A DNA stretch of 64,000 bases. Source: Aromatoleum toluclasticum ATCC 700605 (GTDB lineage: Bacteria > Pseudomonadota > Gammaproteobacteria > Burkholderiales > Rhodocyclaceae). Positions within the stretch are counted from its first letter, which is position 1. Each line of letters begins with the position of its first letter. This document shows, piece by piece, positions 44,971 to 54,601 of the stretch. Location: positions 248,001 through 312,000 of the forward strand of contig NZ_KB899492.1 in the NCBI RefSeq assembly GCF_000378245.1, read 5' to 3'. Below the pieces are notes generated by a model. The model had not been told where the DNA came from. It worked only from the letters and a program-made list of their open reading frames with translations, and did not search any database. The translations under genes were made by a program, and so were the position numbers.

Positions 44971-45264
44971 CGCGCCATTCCTTCCAGCTAAGGCAATGGC
45001 GTGATGGTGTGGAAGAGCGGATGTCCATGCTGCAAAGAATCGGAACCGGTGCCGTACCGGATTCCCGGTCTCACCTCGATATGTCAGGCCCGAAGCTTCA
45101 CGTGATGACTGGCTGCGTCTACACACTGAGCCCCAGGCGAGAGATGAGGCTGTTAAGCCGGTGAAATCACTTCAAACCTGGGCCAATCCGGCTAAATCGG
45201 CTGTTCAAGTGGGTTGATTGATGTAATCATTTTAAAATTGCCCTTACTCCGCCACCCCTCTGTG
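44971..45264. promoter_or_regulatory. Divergent control region between transfer and defence operons
   Basis: About 290 bp without a gene, clearly more AT-rich towards the right. It contains the inverted repeat TGATT-GATGT-AATCA (45215-45229), immediately followed by TAAAAT (45233-45238, five of six matches to a -10 box), and CGGCT-AAAT-CGGCT direct repeats around 45189-45203. An operator overlapping the defence promoter is the simplest reading, and the excisionase-like HTH protein encoded next is a candidate binder. Confidence 0.4.
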
Positions 45265-45279
45265 ATGGAACCCCGTGTC

Positions 45280-45477
45280 ATGTCAGATCGCTGGTTGTCG
45301 GTCGAGGAGATCGCAGAGTACCTCGGCGTCAGTAAGGACACCGTCTATGCATGGATCAGCAAACGGAACATGCCGGCTCACCGTATCGGCCGGCTGTGGA
45401 AGTTCAAGACCGAAGAAGTGGATGAATGGGTCCGTTCTGGAGGGGCGGCGGATGCCGAGAGTAAGGGCAAGAAATGA
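45280..45477 (+). CDS. Excisionase-type helix-turn-helix protein
   Basis: The product (65 residues from ATG 45280; ATG 45265 is an alternative) is a single winged-helix domain of the MerR/excisionase family: WLSVEEIAEYLGVSKDTVYAWISK, then RIGRLWKFKTEEVDEWVR. Such proteins bind DNA to bend it for excision or to regulate neighbouring genes. Standing alone at the head of the defence operon, it could be its regulator or an ICE excision factor. Confidence 0.8.
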   Translation: MSDRWLSVEEIAEYLGVSKDTVYAWISKRNMPAHRIGRLWKFKTEEVDEWVRSGGAADAESKGKK

Positions 45478-45543
45478 AGTGCTGGTTTGCCATGGGTTTC
45501 GCCCACTTCGTTCAAACATCGAAGTGGAAGCAGGGGATGTGAT

Positions 45544-46587
45544 GTGACAACGATTTCTTGTGTGGATTTGTTCTGCGGCGCGGGCGGGCTGACGCATGGC
45601 TTCGTCCTGGAGGGGCTCCCCGTGGTCGCCGGTATCGATCTGGACCCTGCGTGCCGCTTCCCTTATGAGGCCAACAACCAGGCCCGATTCGTCGAACGGG
45701 ATATCAGCAAGGTCACCGCGTCTGAACTGAAAGCGCTGTTCGGCGACGCCGACCTGACGATTCTCGCGGGCTGCGCCCCGTGCCAACCCTTCTCGACCTA
45801 CGCACAGCGCTACGAATTGGACGGGAAGGATGGCAAGTGGGGCTTGCTGTATGAGTTCGCGCGTCTCGCCAAAGGCGCCAAACCCGATGTCATCACGATG
45901 GAAAACGTCCCTACCGTCGCGAAGCACGAAGTGTTTCATGACTTCGTCGATACGCTGAAACGGCTCGGCTACAACGTCTGGTTCGATGTCGTCGACAGCT
46001 CCCGCTATGGCGTGCCGCAGATGCGGCGACGCATGGTGCTGCTGGCATCGAAACATGGCGCCATCAAAATGATCGAGCCGACCCACGAAAAACCAAAGAC
46101 GGTTCGTCAAGCCATTGGCCGCTTACGCCCATTGAGTGCAGGCGAGGCGGCGCCGAGAGACAAATTGCACGTCACCTCGACGCTGTCGGAAAAGAATCTC
46201 AAGCGGATCAAGGTATCGAAACCCGGTGGCACTTGGCGCGATTGGCCGGATGATCTGGTCGCCGACTGTCACCGCGCAGAGAGCGGGCGTACCTATCCGG
46301 GCGTCTACGGCCGCATGGAGTGGGACAAGCCAGCGCCCACGATGACGACCCAGTGCTACGGCTTCGGAAACGGCCGTTTCGGGCACCCGGAGCAAGATCG
46401 CGCCATCTCATTGAGAGAGGCTGCGATCCTCCAGAGTTTCCCGCGCGACTACGCTTTCGTTCCCGACGGCGGCGAAGTGAGTTTCACGGTTCTAGGGAGG
46501 CTCATCGGCAACGCGGTACCCGTCGATCTCGGCCGTGCCATCGCGCGCAGCATCAACACCCATCTCGCAGCGGTTGCGACCCGATGA
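45544..46587 (+). CDS. DNA C5-cytosine methyltransferase
   Basis: The 347-residue product carries the ordered C5-methylase motifs: I (VDLFCGAGGLTHGF), IV with the catalytic Cys80 in CAPCQPF, VI with ENVP at 120-123, VIII (SRYGVPQMRRRM), a target region with KVSKPGGTWRDWP, and X (IGNAVPVDLGRA). The GTG at 45544 is the likely start because motif I follows at once and AGGGG lies upstream. It is followed by vsr 21 bp later. It could self-protect the defence system (class 2 DISARM uses a C5 methylase) or be a dcm/vsr-like cassette placed in front. Confidence 0.92.
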   Translation: MTTISCVDLFCGAGGLTHGFVLEGLPVVAGIDLDPACRFPYEANNQARFVERDISKVTASELKALFGDADLTILAGCAPCQPFSTYAQRYELDGKDGKWGLLYEFARLAKGAKPDVITMENVPTVAKHEVFHDFVDTLKRLGYNVWFDVVDSSRYGVPQMRRRMVLLASKHGAIKMIEPTHEKPKTVRQAIGRLRPLSAGEAAPRDKLHVTSTLSEKNLKRIKVSKPGGTWRDWPDDLVADCHRAESGRTYPGVYGRMEWDKPAPTMTTQCYGFGNGRFGHPEQDRAISLREAAILQSFPRDYAFVPDGGEVSFTVLGRLIGNAVPVDLGRAIARSINTHLAAVATR

Positions 46588-46608
46588 CGAACTGACGAGT
46601 GCCTCCCG

Positions 46609-47064
46609 ATGTCGCGCATTCAGCCATCATCCCCGGAGACCAGTCGCCGCATGGCGAAGGTTCGGCAGAAGGGAACTAATGCCGAGATCGCACTGCGAAG
46701 AGAGCTTTATCGCAGAGGGCTGCGCTACCGGGTCGACTACGAGGTCCTGAAGAAACCTCGCCGCGTGGCGGACGTGGCCTTCCCGGCGTTGAAGATCGCC
46801 ATCTTCGTCGACGGGTGCTTCTGGCACGGTTGCCCGGAGCATGCCACCTGGCCAAAGCAGAACGCAGAGTTCTGGCGGCAGAAGATCGAGGCGAATCGCC
46901 TCAGGGATGCCGACACGAATTCGAGGCTTCTCGAGGTCGGTTGGACGGTACTGCGATTCTGGGCGCACGAGTCACCGATCGAAGCCACAGAAACCGTCGT
47001 ACAGACGGTGGCCATGGCGAGAGCGAAGCGCTGTGCATCGACTGGCGTACACGAGAAGAACTGA
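46609..47064 (+). CDS. vsr: Very short patch repair endonuclease (Vsr)
   Basis: Vsr nicks T:G mismatches left by deamination of 5-methylcytosine. The 151-residue protein has the Vsr core: RRMAKVRQKGTNAEIALR, RRVADVAFPALKIAIFVDG, and the zinc and active-site region FVDGCFWHGCPEH, followed by NRLRDADTNSRLLEVGW. It sits directly after the C5 methylase whose mutagenic product it would repair, and 8 bp before the helicase gene. Confidence 0.94.
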   Translation: MSRIQPSSPETSRRMAKVRQKGTNAEIALRRELYRRGLRYRVDYEVLKKPRRVADVAFPALKIAIFVDGCFWHGCPEHATWPKQNAEFWRQKIEANRLRDADTNSRLLEVGWTVLRFWAHESPIEATETVVQTVAMARAKRCASTGVHEKN

Positions 47065-47072
47065 ACAGGAAG

Positions 47073-50000
47073 ATGGCAGACCGCATGGAAATCTCGAACG
47101 ATCAGAAGCACGAGACCTACCGTGCTCGTCCGGAGCCCGGCCAGCTGGTCGAGGTTCGCCGGCGCCAGTGGGTCGTGGCGGATGTCGCCTCCTCGAAATT
47201 GGAGTCGGCTTCGGCGTCGCAGAACTGCGTGACGCTTTCATCCATCGACGAGGACGGCCTCGGCGAGGAGCTGGAGGTCATCTGGGAGATCGAGCCCGGC
47301 GCACAAGTCATCGAACGCGCAGGCTTGCCATCCATCACAGGGCAGGACGACTCGGACACGCTGGAAGCCTTTCTCGATGCAGTCCGTTGGGGCGCCGCAA
47401 CCAACGCCGACAGAGGATTTCTGCAGGCGCCGTTCCGTAGTGGCGTCAGCATCGAGGACTTCCAGCTCGACCCTCTGGTACGCGCCATCGACATGGCTCG
47501 CGTCAACCTGCTCATCGCCGACGACGTCGGTCTGGGTAAGACCATCGAAGCCGGGCTGGTCATCCAGGAGATGCTGCTCCGGCACCGCGCTCGTACCGTA
47601 TTGATCATCTGTCCCGCCTCGCTCCAGGAGAAATGGCGTGTCGAGATGCTCGAGAAGTTCGGCCTCGAATTCCGCGTGGTTGACACCACCTACATCAAGC
47701 AATTGCGGCGCGAACGCGGCATCCACGCCAACCCGTGGACGTCCCACCCACGTCTCATCGCCTCGATGGACTGGGTCAAGAGTGGCGAAGGCCTGCGCGC
47801 CATGCGCGATGTTCTTCCGCCGCATGCCGGCCATCCGCGCAAGTTCGACCTTCTGGTCGTGGACGAGGCGCACAACATCGCCCCCGCCGCCGGCGCGCAT
47901 TACGCGCTCGAGAGCCAACGTACGCGCTTCATCCGTGCGATCAGCCCGCACTTCCAGCATCGGCTGTTCCTGACCGCGACACCGCACAACGGCTATACCG
48001 AGTCGTTCACCTCGCTACTGGAGTTGCTGGACGACCAGCGATTCGCCCGCAACATCCTTCCCGACGAGAAGCAGCTGAGTCAGGTGATGATCCGTCGCCT
48101 GAAGAGCGACCTGGTCGACGCCGACGGCAAGCCGCTGTATGCCCAGCGCAAGCTGCAGGCGCTGGCGGTTCCGTACACGGATGAGGAACGGGAGATCCAC
48201 CAGAAGCTGAACGATTACTGTGCAAGTCGCGAAAAAGACGCGGAGAAGGCTGGCAGCACATTCGGCACGTCGTTCGTCAATCAACTGCTCAAGAAGCGCC
48301 TGTTCTCGTCGCCCGCTGCGTTCGCTTCCACGCTAGAAAAACACATCGCCTCGCTGTCGAGTGGGGCCAAGCCCAAGGTGCAGGACGCCATGGCCGAGCG
48401 CATCCTGCGCAAGGCCATCCTGAAAGTCGACGAGGACTACGCCAACGACCAGGAGGTCGAGAACGCCCAATCGGAGGCCGTCGAGGAGGCTTCGCGCCGA
48501 GCCCAGCCGCTGACTCAGGAACAGCAACGGATGTTGGCCGAGCTGAGGGGATGGGCGCAACGAGCCAAGAACCAGGCCGATTCCAAGGCCAAGGCCATCA
48601 TCGAATGGCTCTCAGCCAACCTGAAACCGGGCGGCCAGTGGAACGATTGCCGGGTGATCCTGTTCACCGAATACCGCACCACGCACCAGTGGATGCACGA
48701 GATCCTCGCCAGCCATGGTTTCGGTGGCGAACGCCTTGGCCTGCTCCACGGCGGACTCACTCAGGATGAGCGGGAGCCCATCAAAGCCGCGTTCCAGGCC
48801 TCCCCCAAGGATTCCCCCGTCCGCATCCTGCTCGCCACCGATGCGGCCTCCGAAGGTATCGATCTGCAGAACCACTGTAACTGCCTCATCCACTTGGAGA
48901 TCCCCTACAACCCCAACGTGATGGAGCAGCGAAACGGGCGCATCGACCGTCACGGGCAACGAGAGAAAGAGGTACTGATCTGGCACCCGGTCGATGGCGG
49001 AGACAAGGGCCATGCATCGGTCGGTGGCCACGGCGATGACATCCTCCGCGCCCTGCGCAAACTGGAGTCGATGCGCGCCGATATGGGCAGCGTCAATCCA
49101 GTGATCGCGCCCCAGATATCCGGCCTCATCGAAGGCTCGCTGAAGGACCTCGACACCCGCCTGGCAGAGGCCAAGATCGCCAAGTCCCGGCGCTTCGTGC
49201 GCGCCGAACGCGAACTGAAGGAGCGCGTCGCCAAACTGCACGAACGTCTCTTGGCCACGCAGCAGGATTTTCACCTCACGCCGGATCACATCCAGATGGC
49301 GGTAAAAACCAGTCTCGCGCTGGCGGGCCGTCCTCCACTGGAACCCGTCGCCCTGCCGGATGCTCCCGGGGGCAGCATATTCAGAATGCCGGCACTGTCC
49401 GGTTCGTGGGCGCGCTGTCTGGAAGGCTTGCGTCACCCCCACACCCAGCAGATACGTCCCATCACCTTCGACCACGCCGTGGCAAAGGGACGAGACGATG
49501 TCGTACTCGTCCACCTGAACCATCGCCTGGTGCAGATGTGCCTGCGCCTGTTGCGTGCCGAAGTCTGGGCGCAGGACGACGTCAAAAAACTGCATCGAAT
49601 CACCGTGCGCACGGTGCCGGATGGACGCATCGAAGGTCCGGCCGTGGTCGTTGTCTCGCGTCTGGTCATCACCGGCGGCAACCACCATCGACTGCATGAG
49701 GAATTGACCGTCTCAGGCGGCTATCTGCGCGATCAGACGTTTAGGCGCGAAGAGGCTGTCACTCGTTTCCAGCAGTGGCTGGACGAGGCGCAGCCGGTCA
49801 CGGCGAACGAGTCGCTGTTCGATGCCCTCCGGGTGCGGTTCGATCGCGCCCAGCCAGCCATCCTGCAAACCGTCGATGCTCGCTCCAAGGATCGACTCAA
49901 GTTTCTGGCCAACACCCTGAAGGCCCGCAAGCAGCAGGAAATTGACGACATCGGCGCCGTGCTCGACGAACTCGAAAGGGCAATCCAGAACGAGCTGAAG

Positions 50001-50219
50001 AAAGATCAGCAGCCCGAGCAGCTCTCACTGTTCACCGAGGACGAACGCACCCAGCTCCGACGCGACACCGCCGCGCTGGAGGCCCGCCTCGCACGCATCC
50101 CGGCCGAACGCATCCAGGAGGTCCAGGCCATCGAAACCCGCTACGCCAAGCTCGATGACCGCACCTTCCCGGTCGCCGTCGTCTTCCTCGTTCCCGAGTC
50201 TGCGGGAGGGCTGGCGTGA
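47073..50219 (+). CDS. drmD: SNF2-family helicase, DISARM DrmD-like
   Basis: The 1048-residue protein starts with a small beta-rich module (PGQLVEVRRRQWVVADV) and has a full SNF2 motor: Walker A DDVGLGKT with Lys156, DEAH at 264-267, SATPHNG-type motif III (TATPHNG), and motif VI RNGRIDRHGQ near residue 622. The C-terminal third is helical and charged. Length, N-terminus and the immediately overlapping large adenine methylase gene fit DrmD of class 1 DISARM. ATG 47073 lies close to its AGGA; ATG 47085 is possible. Confidence 0.8.
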   Translation: MADRMEISNDQKHETYRARPEPGQLVEVRRRQWVVADVASSKLESASASQNCVTLSSIDEDGLGEELEVIWEIEPGAQVIERAGLPSITGQDDSDTLEAFLDAVRWGAATNADRGFLQAPFRSGVSIEDFQLDPLVRAIDMARVNLLIADDVGLGKTIEAGLVIQEMLLRHRARTVLIICPASLQEKWRVEMLEKFGLEFRVVDTTYIKQLRRERGIHANPWTSHPRLIASMDWVKSGEGLRAMRDVLPPHAGHPRKFDLLVVDEAHNIAPAAGAHYALESQRTRFIRAISPHFQHRLFLTATPHNGYTESFTSLLELLDDQRFARNILPDEKQLSQVMIRRLKSDLVDADGKPLYAQRKLQALAVPYTDEEREIHQKLNDYCASREKDAEKAGSTFGTSFVNQLLKKRLFSSPAAFASTLEKHIASLSSGAKPKVQDAMAERILRKAILKVDEDYANDQEVENAQSEAVEEASRRAQPLTQEQQRMLAELRGWAQRAKNQADSKAKAIIEWLSANLKPGGQWNDCRVILFTEYRTTHQWMHEILASHGFGGERLGLLHGGLTQDEREPIKAAFQASPKDSPVRILLATDAASEGIDLQNHCNCLIHLEIPYNPNVMEQRNGRIDRHGQREKEVLIWHPVDGGDKGHASVGGHGDDILRALRKLESMRADMGSVNPVIAPQISGLIEGSLKDLDTRLAEAKIAKSRRFVRAERELKERVAKLHERLLATQQDFHLTPDHIQMAVKTSLALAGRPPLEPVALPDAPGGSIFRMPALSGSWARCLEGLRHPHTQQIRPITFDHAVAKGRDDVVLVHLNHRLVQMCLRLLRAEVWAQDDVKKLHRITVRTVPDGRIEGPAVVVVSRLVITGGNHHRLHEELTVSGGYLRDQTFRREEAVTRFQQWLDEAQPVTANESLFDALRVRFDRAQPAILQTVDARSKDRLKFLANTLKARKQQEIDDIGAVLDELERAIQNELKKDQQPEQLSLFTEDERTQLRRDTAALEARLARIPAERIQEVQAIETRYAKLDDRTFPVAVVFLVPESAGGLA

Positions 50220-53200
50220 GCGCCAACGACCTGCACCACGATTGGCTGGCGCTCATCGAGATCTCCGGCCCGTTCCTCGCCGTTCCCGTCCTCAAGGAAG
50301 TCTTTCCTCAAGGGCTGGAAGAACTCGACGGACTCAAACGCAAGCGGCTGCGCCAGGCCTACGAGGAATGGCGTGAGGCACTCGAGACGGATGACTCACA
50401 GTTCCCCGAGCTGCACGCCGCCTGGATCGACGAGGTGCTGTCGCGCGGTCTGGAACTTGATGAGGATGGCCGAGGCGACGTCCTGAAGCGCGCCGATTGG
50501 TGTGCGGCCAACCTGAATACCAGTCTGCCCGAGCATGGGGTGACCTCGTCTCCGGACCTCGCGGTCGTCGACGAGCAGCGCGCCGACAAGCCGCTGATGC
50601 TCATCCACACCTATTCGCAGGACGTCGACCTCGATGCGACCCTGAAGCCGGACGGATGGGCCAGCACCCCGGCCGATCGCATGGTCCAACTGTGCCGCGC
50701 CACCGGTTGCCGCCTCGGGCTGGTGAGCAATGGCGAGCGCTGGATGCTGGTCGACGCCCCGGTAGGCGCCGTCACTACCTTCGCCAGCTGGTACGCCCGC
50801 ATCTGGAGCCAGGAGCCCATCACCCTACAGGCCTTCGTGCACGTGCTGGGGATTCGTCGCTTTTTCGTCGGTGAAGCCGAACAACTGCCGGCGCTTTTCG
50901 ACCGATCCCTGAAGTATCAGGACGAGGTCACCGACGCCCTCGGTGAGCAGGTGCGGCGCGCTGTCGAAGTGCTGATCCAAGCGCTCGACAAGGCCGACCA
51001 GGACCGCGATCGCGAGTTGCTGCGCGACGTGAAAGAGCCAGTGCTCTACGAAGCCGCGCTGACGGTGATGATGCGGTTGGTGTTCCTGCTCTCCGCCGAG
51101 GAGCGTGGCTTGCTGCTGCTTGGCGACGAGCGCTACGAGGCCAATTACGCGCTCTCGACGCTGCGCATGCAGTTGCGCAAAGAATCCGAGGAGATCCTCG
51201 AACGCCGCTGGGATGCCTGGTCGCGCCTGCTGGCGAACTTCCGCGCCGTGTTCGGTGGCATCGAACACGAGAACCTACGCCTGCCCGCGCTGGGTGGTTC
51301 GCTGTTCGACCCGGATCGTTTCCCTTTCCTCGAGGGCCGTGCCAAAGGCTCCGACTGGCGCACCGATACCGCCAAACCGCTACCGATCGACAACCGCACC
51401 GTGCTGCTGTTGCTCGAGGCCATCCAGCAGTTCCAGGGTCGGACGCTGTCCTACCGCGCGCTGGATGTCGAACAGATCGGCTACGTCTACGAGGGCCTGC
51501 TGGAGCGCACCGTCAAGCGCACCGCCGAGGTCACGCTGGAACTCGACGGCACCAAGAGTGCCAAGGCCCCCTGGGTCAAGTTGGCCGAGCTGGAGTCTGC
51601 CCGGCTGGACGGCGCAGAACGCCTCGCCGAGTTGCTTCAGGAGCGTTCCGGCAGTTCCCTCAGCCGCGTGCGCAACGATCTGGCCAAGCCCGTCGATGAC
51701 ACGCTCGCCGATCGCCTACTTGCAGCCTGCCATGGGGATACGGCACTGCGTAATCGCATCAAGCCCTTTGCCCACCTCGTGCGCACCGATCCGTGGGGCT
51801 ATCCGCTGATCTATCCCGCCGGTGCCTTCGTCGTCACCACCGGCTCCGACCGGCGCGAGACTGGCACCCACTACACCCCGAAGTCGCTGACCGAGGCCAT
51901 CGTCACCGAGACGCTCACCCCGGCCGCCTACTTTGGGCCAGCGGAAGGCAAGTCACGCGAAGAGTGGGTGTTGAAGTCACCCCCCGAACTGCTCGACCTC
52001 AAGATCTGCGACCCGGCCATGGGCTCGGGCGCCTTCCTTGTGAAAGCCTGCCGTTGGTTGGCCGACCGTCTGGTCGAGGCCTGGGCGCTGGCCGAAGACA
52101 ATGGCCACGCCGTCAGCGTCGATGGCCAAGTGCTGCCCGATGCCAGCGGCAAGGAGCTTTTGCCGCGCGATGCCGAGGCCCGTACCGTGATCGCCCTACG
52201 CCTCATCGCCGAGCGCTGTCTCTATGGTGTGGATCTGAACCCGCTGGCGGTCGAACTCGCCAAGCTCTCGATTTGGCTGGTGACGCTGGCCAAGGGGCGC
52301 CCGTTCGGCTTCCTCGACCACAACCTGCGTTGTGGCGACAGCCTGCTCGGCATCCACCGGCTGGACCAGCTCACCGAACTCTCCATGACGCCGACTGGCA
52401 AGGGCCAGCAGCGCTTGTTCGGGAAGAACATCGAACAGGCGGTGCATGAAGCGATCGAGCTGCGCCAGCGGCTGCGTGAGATGCCGATACGTGACATCCA
52501 CGACGTCGAGGCGATGGCGCGGCTGGATGCCGATGCACGCCGCCGACTCGAAGTCCCGGAGCGGATCGCAGACGCCTTCATCGGAGAAGTATTCAGCACT
52601 TGCGGCAGCGGATCAGTCCTAGAAACCGCGTTCGCGTCGCTCGCCATCCAGGCCGAGCATGCGATCGACGGTGACCAAAATGCGCTCAAGGGGGTCATGG
52701 ACCGCGCGCTTAGCGCGCTCTCGGTCGACATGCCACAAGGACAATCAAAACGCAGACCATTCCATTGGGCTCTCGAATTTCCCGAAGTATTCGGGCGGCG
52801 GAATGGAGGTTTCGATGCGTTCGTCGGCAATCCGCCGTTCCTCGGTGGCAAGAGGATCAGCACCGTCCTGGGCACGACGTTCAACACCTACCTTTCCGTT
52901 CTTCATCCACCGGCAAGCAAGAATACCGACCTGTCCGCTCACTTTTTCCGACGAGCGTTCAGCACACTCCGGGATGCCGGCAATTTTGGTCTGCTCGCCG
53001 TCAACACCATAGCCGAGGGTGACACCAGGCAAGGTGGCCTCGAATGGATGACGAAAAACGGGGCGACGATCTATGCCGCATTCCCCAATGAACCCTGGCC
53101 GGGTAAGGCCGCGGTGGTGACGAGCCGCGTACACGTGCACAAAGGGAGTTGGAGCGGAACCAAGACTCTATCCGGCAGACCGGCAGCCTTCGTTTCTGCC

Positions 53201-54601
53201 TTCCTGTCGGATCAGGATGAGTGGACTCCCAAGCCTTTGAAGGTTAATGAAGGGAAGGCGTTTATCGGCTCATTCGTCAACGGCATGGGCTTCGTGGTGA
53301 CCGAGGCCGAGGCGCAGGCGATGATCCAACGCGATCCGAGGAATGCGGATGTCCTCTTCCCCTATCTCAATGGTGAAGACCTCAATTCCAGCCATGATCA
53401 ACATACCAGTCGGTGGGTGATCAACTTTTGGGACTGGCCGGAGGAAAAAGCGGCGACGTATCCAGAACCCTATGAATGGATCAAGCAGCGCGTCTATCTG
53501 GAGCGGTTGGAGAAGAGCAAGGAAAAGTCGTATCGGAACATCATGTCGATGTGGTGGCAGCACTGGAACGTTCGTCCTGGCCTCTACCACGCAGTAGGCC
53601 GTGGGCATCATTTTATGCAGCATCCGTCCAGTTGGAATCGCTTGGCACGGGGCTTGACACGGGTATTGATCGTTGCTCGGGTAAGCAAGACTCTTGCTCT
53701 CACGTTCGCCGATACTCGATCGATATTTTCCGATCAAACGGTCGTATTCGCATTTGACCAGGCGTGTTACTTCGCTCTGCTGCAATCCAACATTCACGCC
53801 GTGTTCGCTTGGCAGTACTCATCAAAGATGAAGAGCGACCTCAGGTATAGCCCATCAGATGTATTCGAGACTTTCCCCTTTCCGCCAACCGAAAAACTCG
53901 GCGATGGGTGTGCTCTGGATGTGCTGGGGCCCTCGTACCATGACCGCAGAGTTGGAATAATGCGATCAGAAGGGATCGGCCTCACCCGTCTGTACAAGCG
54001 TTTTCATGATCCGAAGGAAATCAATCCCGAAGTGGGGAAGTTGCGTGACCTGCACCGCCGAGTCGACGAGGCCGTCGCCGATGCCTACGGCTGGAGCGAT
54101 ATAGATCTGGATCATGGCTTCCACGAAGTACCTTATTTGCCCGAAAGCGATCGGGTTCGATTCACGATTTCCGAGGAGGCCAGAATCGAGGTGCTTGGGC
54201 GTCTGGCGGCGTTGAATCGGCAGCGTTGGAGTGCCGAGCAGGTGGCGGGCGGCAATAGAACGCAGGGCGCGAAGGGAGCATCGAGCTCAACTGCTGATCC
54301 CCGCAAAGTAGCCGACGCGAAGCATCAGGGACAGCTGTTCGCAGAACGCCCGGTCGCAGTGCAGACGAATGGCGAGGCGGACAACCCTTGGGGTGTGACA
54401 GCGGTCGACCAAATCTTGGCGTGGCTCGAAGCTCACGACGGCTGGTATCCAAAGGCCGTCATCTTGAATGGTTGTGGAGCACTACCTGATGCATGGAACG
54501 ATGCCATCGAAGAACTGCTGACCGATGAGTTCGTCGAGATTCGCGGTGAAGGCGATGCGGTGCGGTATCGGGCGATAGGCGATGGGAGAACGACATTGTG
54601 A
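50216..54601 (+). CDS. drmMI: Large Eco57I/MmeI-type adenine methyltransferase, DISARM DrmMI-like
   Basis: The 1461-residue protein has a helical N-terminal region, SAM motif I DPAMGSG (599-605), GVDLNPLAVELAKLSIW and catalytic NPPF (872-875). A target-recognition region ends in the typical SDVFETFPFP. The 267-residue spacing between motifs I and IV is large. The last 70 residues look like a winged helix (ILAWLEAHDGWYPKAV). In DISARM class 1 the methylase marks self DNA. GTG 50216 overlaps the drmD stop, so the two are coupled. Confidence 0.82.
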   Translation: MSANDLHHDWLALIEISGPFLAVPVLKEVFPQGLEELDGLKRKRLRQAYEEWREALETDDSQFPELHAAWIDEVLSRGLELDEDGRGDVLKRADWCAANLNTSLPEHGVTSSPDLAVVDEQRADKPLMLIHTYSQDVDLDATLKPDGWASTPADRMVQLCRATGCRLGLVSNGERWMLVDAPVGAVTTFASWYARIWSQEPITLQAFVHVLGIRRFFVGEAEQLPALFDRSLKYQDEVTDALGEQVRRAVEVLIQALDKADQDRDRELLRDVKEPVLYEAALTVMMRLVFLLSAEERGLLLLGDERYEANYALSTLRMQLRKESEEILERRWDAWSRLLANFRAVFGGIEHENLRLPALGGSLFDPDRFPFLEGRAKGSDWRTDTAKPLPIDNRTVLLLLEAIQQFQGRTLSYRALDVEQIGYVYEGLLERTVKRTAEVTLELDGTKSAKAPWVKLAELESARLDGAERLAELLQERSGSSLSRVRNDLAKPVDDTLADRLLAACHGDTALRNRIKPFAHLVRTDPWGYPLIYPAGAFVVTTGSDRRETGTHYTPKSLTEAIVTETLTPAAYFGPAEGKSREEWVLKSPPELLDLKICDPAMGSGAFLVKACRWLADRLVEAWALAEDNGHAVSVDGQVLPDASGKELLPRDAEARTVIALRLIAERCLYGVDLNPLAVELAKLSIWLVTLAKGRPFGFLDHNLRCGDSLLGIHRLDQLTELSMTPTGKGQQRLFGKNIEQAVHEAIELRQRLREMPIRDIHDVEAMARLDADARRRLEVPERIADAFIGEVFSTCGSGSVLETAFASLAIQAEHAIDGDQNALKGVMDRALSALSVDMPQGQSKRRPFHWALEFPEVFGRRNGGFDAFVGNPPFLGGKRISTVLGTTFNTYLSVLHPPASKNTDLSAHFFRRAFSTLRDAGNFGLLAVNTIAEGDTRQGGLEWMTKNGATIYAAFPNEPWPGKAAVVTSRVHVHKGSWSGTKTLSGRPAAFVSAFLSDQDEWTPKPLKVNEGKAFIGSFVNGMGFVVTEAEAQAMIQRDPRNADVLFPYLNGEDLNSSHDQHTSRWVINFWDWPEEKAATYPEPYEWIKQRVYLERLEKSKEKSYRNIMSMWWQHWNVRPGLYHAVGRGHHFMQHPSSWNRLARGLTRVLIVARVSKTLALTFADTRSIFSDQTVVFAFDQACYFALLQSNIHAVFAWQYSSKMKSDLRYSPSDVFETFPFPPTEKLGDGCALDVLGPSYHDRRVGIMRSEGIGLTRLYKRFHDPKEINPEVGKLRDLHRRVDEAVADAYGWSDIDLDHGFHEVPYLPESDRVRFTISEEARIEVLGRLAALNRQRWSAEQVAGGNRTQGAKGASSSTADPRKVADAKHQGQLFAERPVAVQTNGEADNPWGVTAVDQILAWLEAHDGWYPKAVILNGCGALPDAWNDAIEELLTDEFVEIRGEGDAVRYRAIGDGRTTL

